Shown here piece after piece: positions 32,702 to 47,700 of a stretch of 64,000 nt of DNA. The stretch covers positions 28,123,028 to 28,187,027 of the forward strand of contig OY744608.1 of NCBI GenBank assembly GCA_963556255.1. Direction: 5' to 3'. This DNA comes from Allolobophora icterica. Lineage: Eukaryota > Annelida > Clitellata > Crassiclitellata > Lumbricidae. The notes beneath the pieces were generated by a model. That model did not search any database. It saw nothing but the letters and a program-made list of their open reading frames with translations, and had not been told where the DNA came from. The translations under genes were made by a program, and so were the position numbers. Every line of letters starts with the position of its first letter. The first letter of the stretch is position 1.

Positions 32702-35700
32702 CTGAATCAACAAAACAAAGATCACATATAGTTGCTCTTAAAATTTATGAAACATGATCAACACCATCATCACTATCTCTCTCTTCCTCCTACACATCCT
32801 CATCTCATACCCTCCTTTTTCTCTCAGGATATCAGAAGCATATTTGTCACTTGCCACATACCGTATATTTTTTAATTTCAACCCGTCATTGCATATGACC
32901 CAACAGCTTGGCTACTGTGCATTTGCTCTTCTAAATCGGTGGTGATTAAGCTGATTTCCCAAAGGCAGCTTTTGTGTGGTGTTGAGAAATGCTGGCAATA
33001 ATGCAAAGCTAAAGTTACAGTAGACATAAACTTTATTATTATTATTATTATTATGATCACCAAATTTATGGCATGATGTCAGAACATCAACTAGCCATCT
33101 GAGCTAACTGTATCTCTGTATCTACATTTGTGAGGGCAGCAGAGATTGCACATGTCCTAAGCGAAGACACACTAACCAACTGGGTTGCGTCAGTGTCTAT
33201 ACCCTATTGCTATTGGCTATAAGCCCCTCACACTTTAGTAAGGGTGTTGAGCCTGCCAAATAAAAATTGATCTAACATCTTATTTCTCAAAAGCAGTCTG
33301 GGAAAACTAGCAATGGTTGACAAGCTAAACGAAGGTATGGATCAAAGCTCATCTAGTCCTCTGGAAGAACCTCCTGGAAACTGGAAAAAAGTGAATAGTA
33401 GCTTCCATGTACAACTGCTGAAACTTGAAATGTGGTTGTGGTAAGCATAATCATAATCTCCAAACATCTAAGGCACCAATCGAAGGCCAAGCACATGACA
33501 CCAGCCTATTCACAAGTGCTGGACAATTGTGAGTAAGGAACTTGTCCAAGGTCACTACACAGTGGCTTGAAGTAGATTCGAACCTGCAACCCTCCGCTTA
33601 CAAGACACAGAACATTCCGCTACACCACAGCGTCACCTGGCGAATAAGCTGGTCTTCCAAAGTAGTCAGGTGTGGTAGACTTGTAAGGCCCTTGTGCTAA
33701 AACTCTGCAGGATATTTATCAACTAGGAAATTTAAATTGTTCAAGGTTGGCAATGCAGGGCGACTCTTGTCGTAAAGAATGTGGGCAGTTGCTTGTATAT
33801 AACCAGGTGGCTCTTGTTTGCAAAGAAGAATTTGAATGGCTGCTTACATATTGCCATCTGCCGACTTGGATGTGACACTAGTATAAGTTATCTGAATGTC
33901 CAGATAGGGTCTGATCTCAGTAGCGTGATTAAATTTGTCAGGTTGTGCATGTGACCTGCTGCCTTTTTTGAGGTAGAATAACTTGTGGCATAACATTTAA
34001 CAATCCACTCTTGATATTGTTTTTAATATTATTATACTATTCATTATATTATAATACAATATAGAGTGAGATTATTATATTACTATTATTATTTATTATT
34101 TTTTATTATTGTTATCATTGCTAGTATAGTATAGTAAATGAATAAAATAGTGTAGTAAATGAATAAAATGCCAAACAAGACACTGGCTGCGGTTAATAAA
34201 GAAAAGCCGTGGTTGGCCCTCATTTTAAAATTCAGAAAATTCTGCCAACTTACACCGATGATTGCTGCAAAGATGCGTCTGCATTTGTCCATTGGTCCAG
34301 TCAGCTTAAGAATATTAGACGCAACGGTCGGCTGAAGGTTAAAATTGTTCTGTTCGTTCTCCTAAATGATAAACAAACAAGTTATATGCCTTTCGAATAA
34401 CAATGGAAGTTAACCACTACATGATACATAATACAGATGTATATGCATTTTAGGAAAGACATGAAAAACTAAACATATTGTCTCATGCAGCCATGACTTT
34501 GGGCTAAGGGTTTATCTCAACACACAGACCACTACAACTGGTCTTCTAAGCCTGCTGAAACATCACAAACATAAACTCCAGTCTAATATCAACTGCTGCC
34601 TTTCGATGAAAGGTTCTTATAAGATAGATTATTGAACAGAGTTTATGGATTGGGGTTGCTCAACAGTGTAGTGGATGGTGTGCTGAACTGTCAATCTAGA
34701 GGTCAGAGGTTCAAATCCCTGCCCGGGCAGAAATTTGGTTCAAGATTTCTGCTCCATCTGTACCCCCTAGCCAACTCAGCTATAATGAGTATGCTGTCAG
34801 TGGGAAGATGAGATGGCCAGGGAGAGGACTGGCCACCCGCCCTCACATGCTGAGGCTAAGAAAATGAAGTTGCCATACTTCCAGTGGCGTAGCTAGGGGG
34901 GACAGGGGGGGACATGTGTCCCCGGGCGCCAAGGGAAGGGGGCGCCAAAATGAGGGTTAAGATAAATAATTTTACTCTTACTTTTGATGCAGTTTTAACT
35001 AATTTATCACAAATGAATGTATAAGATTTAATTTTAGCGCCCCAAATATATCCAATTATGTCCTCATTACTTACAAATAAGTTCTTAGGTATGATTTTGG
35101 CGCCCCATTGAGCACTAAGGGGAAACATGCATGTACTGTCTGTATTTTTCATATTTTATTTCATTAAAAAACTTAAAATTTCCATTCGATTATGTGGAAA
35201 ATGTGAAATAGTAAAACGGGGGGGGGGAAGGGGGCGCCAAATTCATAGTTCGTCCCCGGGCGCAAAATATCCTAGCTACGCCACTGCATACTTCATACCC
35301 TAGCCTCTCAGTCTAGCTTACGAGACTGCTCTTCTTATATGGATTAATAGTATTTATAATAGTACTTCCAATGTTCCTACTATATATTTAAGCTAACACA
35401 CCTCATTCCATACTCTAAAATTTATCCCCAAACAAGAATATTCATAACTGAATTCTTGCATACATTAATTCTGAGAAAACTCACAGACAGCCACGGGTGA
35501 TCCAGGACATCAGTAGCAGTGCTACGAATGGTGACGTCTTCTTCCAACATGAAAGCAATAAGATCCTAAAAGCAGTAACTGACATACATGAGGTTTAGAA
35601 ACAATGATGATTAGCAGACCTTGACAATCAAATTGTATGAGAAAATCTCTAGAAATTTGAACAGCATTTTGCTGGGTGAGGTCACATAGCAGCCGAGTGT

Positions 35701-38700
35701 TTATACTGGAACCCACAATCACTTTGTTTCGAGTTTGTGGCAACAACTGATATTGGCAGTTGACTATTTATACCTAAACAGCCATACAGTTTTCCAAATG
35801 CTTCGACATCCTGTTTTCAGTCAAAAACAACTCATACAAATTTTACATTTTTAAACTATAACTAAGTTCATTTTACTTCAAACTATTTAGATTTTGCCAT
35901 TATTAGTGAATTTCTTGATTTCTTAATTTTGTCTGCAGCAACTGAGTTCCGAACATAAATTTCTTGTATTTAATAAATTCATTACCTTTGCTGAATCAGA
36001 AATGCCATCCCATGCTGGGCTTGGGAAGTCCAGAGGTCCTGACTTGATTCTGATAAGAAGTTCTTCTTCGGTTGACCTGCGGATATTTTACAACATGACT
36101 TACTATTATTGGTAAATATGAAACATCTCCTTCAAAATAAAGATGTAGTGCAAAAATGCAACCTCCAAACTGTTTGTAAAATATTCTAACTATTCAATTA
36201 CATCCAGTCTGAAACAGTGTGACATTGTGGTCTATCAGTTTTTGGCATCAATGAGCAAAAGCAATATCAGACTTCATGAAATGATGCTTTATACTACGAG
36301 TTATGGCCTGTTCTCATTAGACATTGGATATACTTTCAATCATACAGCAACAACCATACGCTCACAAGAATCAAATTATACACCTGACCACCCTAGGGAT
36401 TCCTATTTGAGCCAGATATTACTTTTATATAATAACAATAACAATAGTGTTTATTGACAAGCTCAATGACAACCACAGTAACATTTAAACATATGATAGT
36501 AAAGTTATTAAGATCCTATAGAACACACGTCTTGGCAGCCTGTTGGACGCCCACTCATTTTACACCTGCCTCCTAGGGAGTGGAAGGCTGAGTTTACCTA
36601 TAGGAGCTCATGGGTATTCAACCGTGTCTTTCAAGATTTTGTGTTTTTTGAGCAAGAGTTTTACTATTCTTCTATCCCCCTCCCAAACAGCTAGCCTAAA
36701 AAAGCAAGCAACTATCAACAGAGGTAGAAGGTAAAAAGCTATTTATGTCCTGAGCACTGATTAATTTTGCTACAACTGTTTAGCATAGCCATAATGCTCA
36801 CACCACTTGAATATCAGTAACTGAAGTGGTCTTGCAGATGAAATAGTAATTTAATTTGATTTCCACTTTTGATTTCTGGACTGACCTTGTCCTACTTTAT
36901 TGTGAGTGGCCTGGAAATTTGACCTGAGTACATCCCTGACTTCCAGCATTGCCCGAGTGCTGACTGACTGCATAAAGCTCAATATTCTGGGCTTCTGGCC
37001 AATCACTTTTGTTTCAGTCCAGCTCTCATTTGGCCAAAAATTGCTTGATTTTGATGTATTACCTCGGACAATGACAGTAATTCTTGAGAAACTATTTATA
37101 AGTGCTGGCTTAGATTCTAAACCTCTGTTTCTCATGAAACAGTTAGGCCATGCAGTTTAATGCAGATTCTATAATTGAATGCACTTGGAAAATAAAATCA
37201 GATTAGTTAACTCAAATAAATATCTTTTTAGACTTGTTTTTATATCAAAGGGTTGTTATATTTGTGGCCATGCATCACATCAAACAGATGCCTCATATGT
37301 AACAAGGCATTGCATAGAACTGACCAAGCCAGGTCTTCGCCAGATGTAGAAAGTAGTAAGAGACATACCCGGTGTATGGCAGATATCCACAGAGCATGAT
37401 GTAGCCCACAACACCAGCGGACCAAACATCCACCTTTGTACTATACCTAGAACACATTCAGAATGAGGCTTTAACCTAACCATTCAATCAATCAATCAAT
37501 CATAAAATTTATATAGCGCCTCTTCAAGAGTTCTACTCAGAGGCGCTCCCGAGCCAGGCCTGATCATAGAGAAAAGTCTTCAATAGGGTGTAGAAGGAAG
37601 ACGAGGGTGTACGAGGAGATAGGCGAAGGAAAGATGGCAAGTCATTCCACACTGTTGGACCAACAACAGAAAATGCTCGACGCTGCATTGTAGCAGTGCG
37701 GGCAAATGGAACCAGAAAGTCACCCCGAGTAGAGGAACGAAGAGCTGAGCGACCCGTAAAGGAGGAAGAGAGAGTAAAGATGGAGCATAAGTAGCGAGGA
37801 GCTGTGCCCAAGACGCTTTGCCAGACAAGAGAGCAGAGCCGATACAGGATACGCTGCCGAAGAGGGAGCCAGTGTAGAGTATGATACATGTAGGAGGATA
37901 CGCTACCATAGCGAGGAATGGAACCAACAAGGCGAGCCGCAGACCGTAAGACCCTCTCAAGAGTGGACAACCGGACTTGAGGAAGACCAATGTAAAGGGA
38001 AGAACAGTAGTCTAGACGAGAGCAAACGAAGGCGTGGATAAGAGTAGAAGCAGCAGATGTTGAGAGAGAGCGAGCAACGACCCTAAGCTGACGGAGATGG
38101 TAAAAGCAGGAGCGAGACAAGGAGGAAAGGTGCTTAGTAAACGTTAATTCCTGATCAATGATGACACCGAGGTCTCGAACGGAGGTAGAGAATGACATTA
38201 GAGGGAATTCAGCTGCGAAAGAGTTCAGATCAAGTTTTGCCAGCTGTTGGCGGGTACCCAGCCATATGAACTGGGTCTTAAGAGGATTAAGTCTCAGGCG
38301 ATTGGAAGAAAGCCAGGCAGACAGAGTGTCAGTTGCGCGAGACATCACGCGAACAGCACTCAGAGCATCCCTTGCAGAGCAATGCAAGTAAGATTGGAGA
38401 TCATCAGCGTAAGAGTGGCTAGACAGAGCAATAGCAGCAAGAACAGATTCAAGGTCAGCAGTAAAGAGGATATAAAGAAGAGGGCCAAGCACGGAACCCT
38501 GGGGGAGGCCAACAGGTACAGGAATCCAAGGGGAACGCGAGGAGTGGAAGACAGTAGACGAAGAGCGGTCAGATAGGTATGAGGAAAGCCACTGTAGAGG
38601 TAAGTTGGAGATACCAAAGGAGGTAGAAAGGCGACGCAGTAGAAGATCATGATCTACCGTGTCGAAGGCTGCACTTACATCGTAAAGTGCAAGAAGAGTA

Positions 38701-41700
38701 AGTTGAGAGCGATCAATGGCACTGTAAACATCATTAAGCAGACTAAGTAGAAGGGTCTCAGTAGAGTGTCCCTTACGGAATCCCGACTGACGGCAGGGTA
38801 GAAGGTTATTAGAGTCTAGGTAACTCAATAACTGAGAAGCTACAAGTTTCTCAATTAGTTTAGAAATAAAACTGACATTAGATATTGGCCTATAATTCGA
38901 GGGGCTAGAGGGATCCAGACCCATCTGTTTCAGAGTAGGCATGATGATAGAACATTTCTGTGAAGCCGGTAAGATGCCATCACGTAGAGAAGAATTACAG
39001 AGGATCGTCAGGAACGGAAGGAGGGTTTCGATTTGCTCCTGGACGAGAAATGTCGGGAGAGGATCCAATTCCGACGACTTGGCAGGCGAGGCGAGGATGA
39101 GGCGACGCAGCTCAGCCTCAGTGACCGGAGCAAGGGTGGAGAAAGAGAGCTTCAGTTCAATACTTGTCGATCTATAAATTTAATGCATTATAAGTCTAAG
39201 ATAGATTACACTGATAGCTTCGCTACTGAGCAAGGCCGCAGGAAAATACACTACAATTAAGATTTTTTTCTAGCATATTCAGTCATGTAGAAATTATAAA
39301 ATGCTAATAACCGTGATTAAGCATACAAAACCTAATTTGCTGTGGCTCATGAGTATGAATACTAGAAACTGGAGCCAACAATTGTACAGATACATGTATA
39401 TTTCATCTTCAGTACTACAACTATAGTTACTATACAGCACTGATTCTAACTCAATTGTACTCCATATAGATCAGAATTTTATTATAACAGAAACACTTTC
39501 TCGATAAGGTAGGCTATCCATGTTGTTGGTTTTGGCTTGGTTTGGTTTAGACTCTGCCCCAACAGCAACAAATGAAACCCATATGAAAATATCATCATCT
39601 GGGCTTAAGCTATTTCACAAATGATGCTGGTGGTGATTACCAACATCATATTCATCATAAAGAACAAGGCTCACCGTTTTTCTGAAAGCATCTCTGGTGC
39701 CATGTAGCTGAGTTCTCCACAAGGAGTACTTAAAGGTGCCACGATCTCAACGGCCATACTAAAGTCACTCAACTTCAAATGTTTACGACCACTTGATTCC
39801 AAAGAAACCTACAGTTTGATGCATTCATACATATTTAAAATATTAATAACAATAAAATATCAATATGTAAAAGGTTCAAAATCAATATGCAAAAAACTTA
39901 ACAATACATTTAAGAGATTCAGTCAGTTGGCATCAGTCAGCCAAGTTGGTCAGTCAACTTTTGTCTGTCAATCACGTGCAGTGACCAATCCACGTTAGAC
40001 TCTTTACTTTCCAATTCCTATAGCAGATATTCTGTGTTTTTGCACCTAATATACCACTTTTATCATTTGTGTAACACTTTAACAAGCGTGTACTAAAAGT
40101 GACCACTTGATTCCACTGTGCATTTCACTAGCTTTACTCAGTGTTTAAAAGTGACTGGGAAAGCTCATCATTAACGTGTTAAAGCTTTACATAGCTGTTT
40201 GTACATCAATAACTTGGCTATCAAGCAAATCCTAGAAACAGTTCAACATGATATTGACTCTACCAGAATGCTCTCAGGTCTGATGTTGCGGTGGACAATG
40301 TTCATGGAATGAAGAAAGTTGATGGCAAAGCATAGCTGGAAGAGAAGATGACTTGCATCAACCTCCGAATAATCAGCATAGGATACAATTGACTCGAGCA
40401 GGTCTCTGCCCTAAGATCAAACACTTGAAATTTAGTAAAACTAACACAAATAGTTTACTGACAAAACTAATAACACTATTCATCGAGAATGCATTAGTGA
40501 TAAATGACATACGATTACCAAAGTTATAGATATCATCTGATAATATTTTAATGTTTCATAATTTAGAATTTTCATGAATTCTAGTTCAGTTTTATTTCCA
40601 GGTGGTAGTGTCAGTATTAAAGAATTACAAATGTAACAGGTTTTGAATGTAAGTAATAAATGCTGTAAAATGAAAGTGACTCCCTAAAATTATTTAATTA
40701 ACTCATACAGATTAATTTTGATAAAACTGATTAAACAGAAGTCTGGCCGAATTATTATAAATCACATATTTAGTCACAAATCATTTTCAAAGTGTCCTCA
40801 TCTGGCATATAAATGATGGTCTGGTGGCATGGTATTAGAATTATGACCATTCATTATTATAAACATTACCTATTGTTAGCCATCGTCTATTGCTATATTA
40901 AAGCCTCTAAATTAAAATTTATACTTACTTTATAGTTAATAAGTTATCTGAATTATTTTAATATAATTCTACAGCATCTTTTTTGGGTTAAACAGTAGAT
41001 CACTATTCAAGTAAGAAACAACAGTCTCCACCTTAGGCAGTTCCAAGACCATGAACAACGAAGTAGGTGTGTCCAAATCATCAAGAAGGTGAATTATATT
41101 CTGGTGTTTCATGCGCTTCATCAAGGTGAGTTCTGAGTAGGCTAGGCACTCTTTCTCTTTACTCATTTTGGTCTTGTTGTAAACCTTGAATGCCACGGAA
41201 CTCTGGTTCTTTCTGATAACACACATGCATTGAGCAGCTCTCAATAGTTTTAAGCTTTAAGCATGAGATAATTAAAGGCAGCATATCATACTGTAAATTC
41301 TATATGTTATACTGTAGACCAGTATAATGCACCAGATCTTAAATTGTAAATCTCATACTATGTGGACATCAACAGCGACCCAGAAAACCACATTTAACAG
41401 TTAGCCCACACTGTGCCATTCGTGGCAACAGCTATGGGTCGAATGAATGTGGCCGTCAACAGCAGAACAGACATGGCAGAAAACCTCTTTATGCATGCAC
41501 AGAACACTTACTTTGTACCTGAACTTTGATCACCTGAACTTCCCATTCAGAAAAAGATGCTGTGCATTTCACTAGCTTTACTCAGTGTTTATGCACTCAA
41601 TGTATTTTTCAAAAACAAAGAAAAGAGACAATCTTCTGTTAATAATATGTGAAGCAATTCGAAAAAATACGAACATTTTAAAATGAAAGGGGTTTATACT

Positions 41701-44700
41701 GGAAAATTACTACATCAACACACAACAACAACATATAGCATGGCCAATTGTGAAGTGCCTTAGGAGCTGGTAAATTGACTGAGCTTCATTCATTCACTGA
41801 TTTTCAAACATATCATCCTTATCGAACCACATCATCACAGATTTCAGTGGTCAAACAAGACAGTAAATAGTTTTGGCCAAAGTTGGTGTGGACCATCTAG
41901 ACATCATAACTCATGTAACCTGCCCAATCTTTGGATCTTCAATTTGGAACCATTTCTGACTTACCGGGTACCTGCCTATCGATTTTGTTTTGATTCAGTG
42001 CCTGTGAATAAGAAGCTGGTTCCTTCAAATTCGTTTTTGGGTGCTGTAGAAATCTTGAGATTACGATAACAGCGTTTATGATACGTTGTGATTTGACACT
42101 CAACCACCACATCTAGAACTCTGATGTCGAAATTCATAAGCAGACCAAGTGAAGCACAAGACTGACATTTGCTGGACAGGATGCAAGACAGTCTAGTGTT
42201 TAGTGTGCTAGACTGTCAGTCAGAACGTCAAGAATTCAAATTCCCACACGAGGACAGAAAACTGTTTCAAGCTTTCAGCTCCACTTGTGCCCCGAAGCAA
42301 ACTCAGCTAGAATGAGTACAGTCACTGTACACTGTCGGTGTGGATGGTCAGATGGCAAGAGAGAGGGCTGGCCATCTGCCCTCATATGCCCAGCTATCCA
42401 CCCTCATATGCCCAGCCGTCCACCCTCATATGCCCAGGCTAAGAAAACTGAGGTCACTAACACTTCATACCCATGCCTGCCTCTCAGATGTCTCAAGTGT
42501 CTGTTCTTATTGATTTTCTCATTTGTTACTGTGGAGTGTAAAATCCATGCTAGGACAGAAAGATATATCACGGTTGCTGTTCTGCTATCACCTCAGCTAT
42601 AACAAGAGTATAAAGACTGTAAGTGTGAAGATTGGAAGGAAAAGGAGAAGGCTTGCCACTCACTCACGAGGCTAAGAAAACAAATTCACTAATATTTCAT
42701 ACACATGGCAGCTTCTTTGTGCTAACTTAAGAAGCCACTTTTCTTCTTTGTCTTTCATGTGCTTTTTGGAACCAAATGACTCCTTACTGTTGCTAAGATT
42801 AGAATATGCTACACAACGTTAAACAATTCACAGAATTCTGCCTCAAAGTCTTCATTTTCAAGAATTAATGCTACTCACATGTCAACACCAGTATGCAGAC
42901 TAACATAGCCGCAACGACCAACAGCCTTCCCAACATGGTACTTGGTTAGCAAAACTAGTGGAATTCTTTGGTCATTATCTAAAAGCAAAACAAATAAAGC
43001 AAAATGCCTTAACTTAATTTTACTACGGTACGTTATAATTGACTGGACCTATACTACACTAATTAGTAATTATCACATCAAACAGCTTTGATGTGACTAA
43101 TGATGGATCATCAGCCAGTGGGTGTTAGGCACTCAATGGTGATGTAAAATCAATACAGAGAGTGAATAATGTATATGGAATGGCTCAAACTTGGCAGACT
43201 CCAGCAGAGAAATATTACTATAAAAGGTTCTTATTGAACAATATTGTTCAATAATGCCCCAAGGGTGGGACAAAAAATTAGAGGTTTTTAACCTGATATG
43301 GCTTATCTTTCCTATATTAGACTATTATTAATTATGGAAAGGTAGAAGTAGTAATAGAAGCAGCAGTAGTTGCAGTCAGGCCCGCATTAAGGGGGTGCTA
43401 AGGGTGCTGCAGACCCAGGCCCGCAGTTTTGAGGGGCCCGCGTTTTCGAAAGTACATTAAAACTTTCATTGTACTTGTAATTCGTCCCCGTGCTGATGGC
43501 TATATATAGGTAATCACAGCACCCAGGCATGCACTAGCCTTAATGTGGCCCTGGTAGCAGTGATAGTAGCAGTAGCAGTAGAGTGTAGCTAACATTAAAA
43601 GTTGAATAATGAATATCCATTCTGCAACAACATTGTTTGTTTGGCATTTACACTATATACTCAAGACCTCCATCACTGCCAATGCTATATCTCTAACATG
43701 GTTTTTTACATTCATCTGTTCATTACAGGTAATAATACTCACTCTTGTCAATGCGTGTTCCAGATGGGACAGTCTGAAAAGTCACAAAACATCAAATGCA
43801 GTTTATATTTTCAGAATTCAGTTTTCAAAGATCACAAAAGATGTCAAGTATAAACCAATGAATACAATTTAGCAAACATTTGACCAACAATGCATCTAAA
43901 TACTCAACATCTGCATTCACTTGATGTGATCCCCACCTGACCATATCACTTCTTCCATACACAAACTGACCTTTGAGTTCTTCTCTGAGGAGACTTTGCC
44001 AGCTTGAGTGTCCTGGTTGGCAGCAGGCAGCGTTTCTAAACCCTTGGCTGAAGATGAGAAGTCTGGTTCTTCATGAACTGGGGCAGGGGATGGTGGCTTT
44101 GACTGATCTATGATTCTGCGTATCACTGGACGCTGGACAGAATGGATCTTCTGCTGCAGTTCAGCGGAAGTGGAAGCAGGAGCAACCGAAGAAGAGGAAG
44201 CAGGAGCAACCGAAGAAGAGGAAGCAGGAGCAACCAAAGAAGAGGAAGCAGGAGCAACCGAAGAAGAGTAAGCAGGAGCAACCGAAGAAGAGTAAGCAGG
44301 AGCAACCGAAGAAGAGGAAGCAGGAGCAACCGAAGAAGAGGAAGCAGGAGCAACCGAAGAAAAGGAAGCAGGAGCAACCGAAGAAAAGGAAGCAGGAGCA
44401 ACTGAAGAAGAGGAAGCAGGAGCAACCGAAGAAGAGGAATTCTGCCAGTGTTCACCTGTTCCTTTTCCCATGCTGTTCGTCTGCGAGTTTAGACCTACAT
44501 CAACAGCAAAGTAATACAAGTCATTAAAGTCAAAGAAAGTAGAATTTCTGGAAAAACTGTGAAAATTCAGTTGTGAACAATTACAGGCATATTCCAAAAG
44601 GCTTGCCGCACATTCCTCCCGTCCTTGATATCATTCTGATATACATGTAGCTGCATCCAGAAGACAGTGCAGTCAGCTTGGATGATGTTGGTGATGCTCC

Positions 44701-47700
44701 CATATTATCTTCTCATCTCAAATTCAGATGCCAGTGTTGTTAACTTCATAAACTTGTCTAATCCACAATACAATACAATACAATACAACTAAAAATTTAT
44801 AGCGCGCTTCAACAAGACAAGTCTTGCACAGAAGCGTGTTGCGCTACACTTCTAGTCATAGTACAATGTGAATAGGTGAGTTTTTAATTTAGATTTGAAT
44901 TGTGCTACAGATGCACATTGACTTGTTTTGTATTGTCTCTGAAAGCAGTTGCTATGGCAGGCAGTTAAAAGATTCTGCAACACTTACACAGATGCAATAC
45001 ACTGCCATGCTCTTCAATGCACTCCTCCCTTGCTGATCCGTTCTTAGGTTTTCAATATGTTTACTAAAACTACTGAGCTGTTGCCTGTTAAACACTTCCA
45101 ACATATCCAGAAATCCTAAAGAGCAATGTTTAGCTACAGCAATTTATCTGCATATTTAAGTCACCCATAATAACAATTTCAGAACAAGAGGCAATCAAAT
45201 ATTCAAGTAACCTAGTGACTGAAATTCACACAGAAATTCAGTCAGCGATAAGGATGGTGCTATACTTGCGTGTTGATAGAAATGAGTATAGCCCAGGATC
45301 TAAAATGACTTATCTGCTGGAATACTAATTCATTGGGAACTAGGGCAATAACTCCCTGGGCAATAATCCCTTGCCAATAATCACCCAGCCAAAAGCCCTT
45401 CCAACCAATAAGCCCTAGAAATATAACTCATTGTAACAGTCACTAATACAGTATGGATTCTTACAATATTTTACGTAATTGAAAGTTAAAATTTCTTTGA
45501 GTTGGTCTACCAGTATATGTAATTTTGAAGGCTAATTTCATTTCTCTTAGTTACAGCTATCAAAAAGAGCCAAATCGTGTTTGGTGAATAGCTTAATGAT
45601 AAAAGAAAGCAGCCTTGAAGCTATGAACCTGTGATATGTAATAACAGTAATTGTAAAAAATTTTAATTAGCAACTTGCAGACATCAGTAACAGAACTGAG
45701 TAATACTACAAATATATTAATAAGAACTCACGCATTTACTAAAATCAATGTCAAACCAATTAGGGCCTACAATTTCATAACACAAAGTTCATTATCAACT
45801 ACAACATAATTGTATTCACGAGATTGCTAATTTCACATTAGTATAACGTGCTGTACACAGTCCAGCTTCACAAACAGGTAACCCTCAAACTTCCATATAC
45901 CAGCTAACCTAGAATAATTTTGCTTAATTGATATAACTTGCAACATCAATACCAAGATCAAAATATAACTAGCAAGATCTGCACACAATCTAATACCAAT
46001 ATGGGACCAATGCCAAGTGGTAATTAAGTCAACCTGTGGGTTAATCATATGCTAATTAAGCTTCTTGAACATATTCAGTTTAACTAACATATTTACAGCT
46101 TCAAAGAATCTCGTAGAATGATGGCTAGATTCTTACTTGAAGCGCTAGGCAATATCTTCGACAGACAACCATCAGGAGAGCGAGACTGAGACTTTGACTT
46201 CCCTCTTCTCACCTGCGATGTAGTTCTAACAGTAGCTGAGCGCGCGTTTCGCTGGGAAGATCCACTCGCAAACTTGGTTTCTACATTACACAACAGATAT
46301 TTCATATAAAACTATCAAGAAAGGTTCATTAAGCAGGCAGCAACTGCTTTGGCAATGAAAGGAATTTGTTGTGTTTTCAATTGATTTCATAAAAATAAGA
46401 ACTCTGACACAATGAACCAATAATTACAGTTCGTTAATCGCCTATATAAGTTGGTTCTATTAATGTAAAGCCACATTACATAACCAAAATTTCATATTAA
46501 ACTATCAATAAAGGTTAATTAAGCACAGCAAGTTCTTTGCTCCATAATGTTGAAAAACAGAAATATGTTGCATTATCAGTTGATTTCATGAAAATAAGTT
46601 AAAGTTAAAGTTCTTTAATCGCCTACAGAAGTGTTGATGGTGAGGAGACCACGTGGTAGTGGAAACTTTTCACTTGCATCTGCCCATTGTTTAATCATGC
46701 AATATCGTGGTATCCGCGTAGCATATGCATATCTGCTAGAGCTGTGTAAGGGCCAACTGCTGACTATAAGAATATGCCTGTAAGGAAGAGTATTGATTGC
46801 CAGGATCAAAACAAGTGGACCACTATTACATATTTAGAAGATAAAGTGGTTATGGTAATAGTAAACTTATAAAAGAATCAGCAACCTACTGAAGACTAAT
46901 TCAACTGAGGTTACTCAAATAATAAATTACTGCTATAGCAGTGCAGAGAGCAAGCATCAAAGCATCGCAAGACGCTTGATCAAGGAAATAAATTATTAAC
47001 AGGACTACCTACCAACATCATTCAGTTTCAGTTCTGACAGGGAGAATTTCTCCGAACCAAACGCCACAAAAATCGAATCATCTTGGAAGAAGTCTCTTAG
47101 AGAAAGGACCTAAAGCAGCGAAATATAGGTTTTAAGCAGTGAGAAAGATAATAAATAATAAAAGACTATACGCATGAATAGACATTAAGTCAAAACTGCA
47201 TTAACTAGTTTGAAGCTATTACCAGTAAAGCTATTCTGGATGTGTCACATATACTTCAAAGTAACAGGCAAGTAATAAACTTGTATATGGATTACTGCAA
47301 CGCATGTCTCATCGATAAATTGCTAAAAGAGACTTACACAAAGTATACATATAGTTAAAAATTCTGAGCATTTCAGCAATTCAGACCCAGAGTAGTAATG
47401 GAAAGCCCAAGCGCCTGCATATTGTTCCAATGGTAATTGTAATCTGACATTTATAAAGCACCACTTACAGAATTTCATCAGTGGCACTTTCGACCCGAAC
47501 CAGTGAAGCCAATCATGTACTGATTATACTGGTTACCTATCTAGCAACAAATTCAGTTTCAAATCTGTTTTACAGTTCACAAGACATTGCATTTAAATCA
47601 GCCGACATATCTCCACTCCTGCTATAACCCTTATTCCACTAACTATTATGATCGATCATTGGACATATTTTGACCCTTTATGTATCGAGCACCTGTGCAG

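Noticed and set aside
44142..44405. Plus-strand Arg-Ser-Asn-rich frame resembling an RS-domain protein
   Set aside because: Antisense of the SSSSVAPA coding minisatellite in exon 4; no splice or start context.
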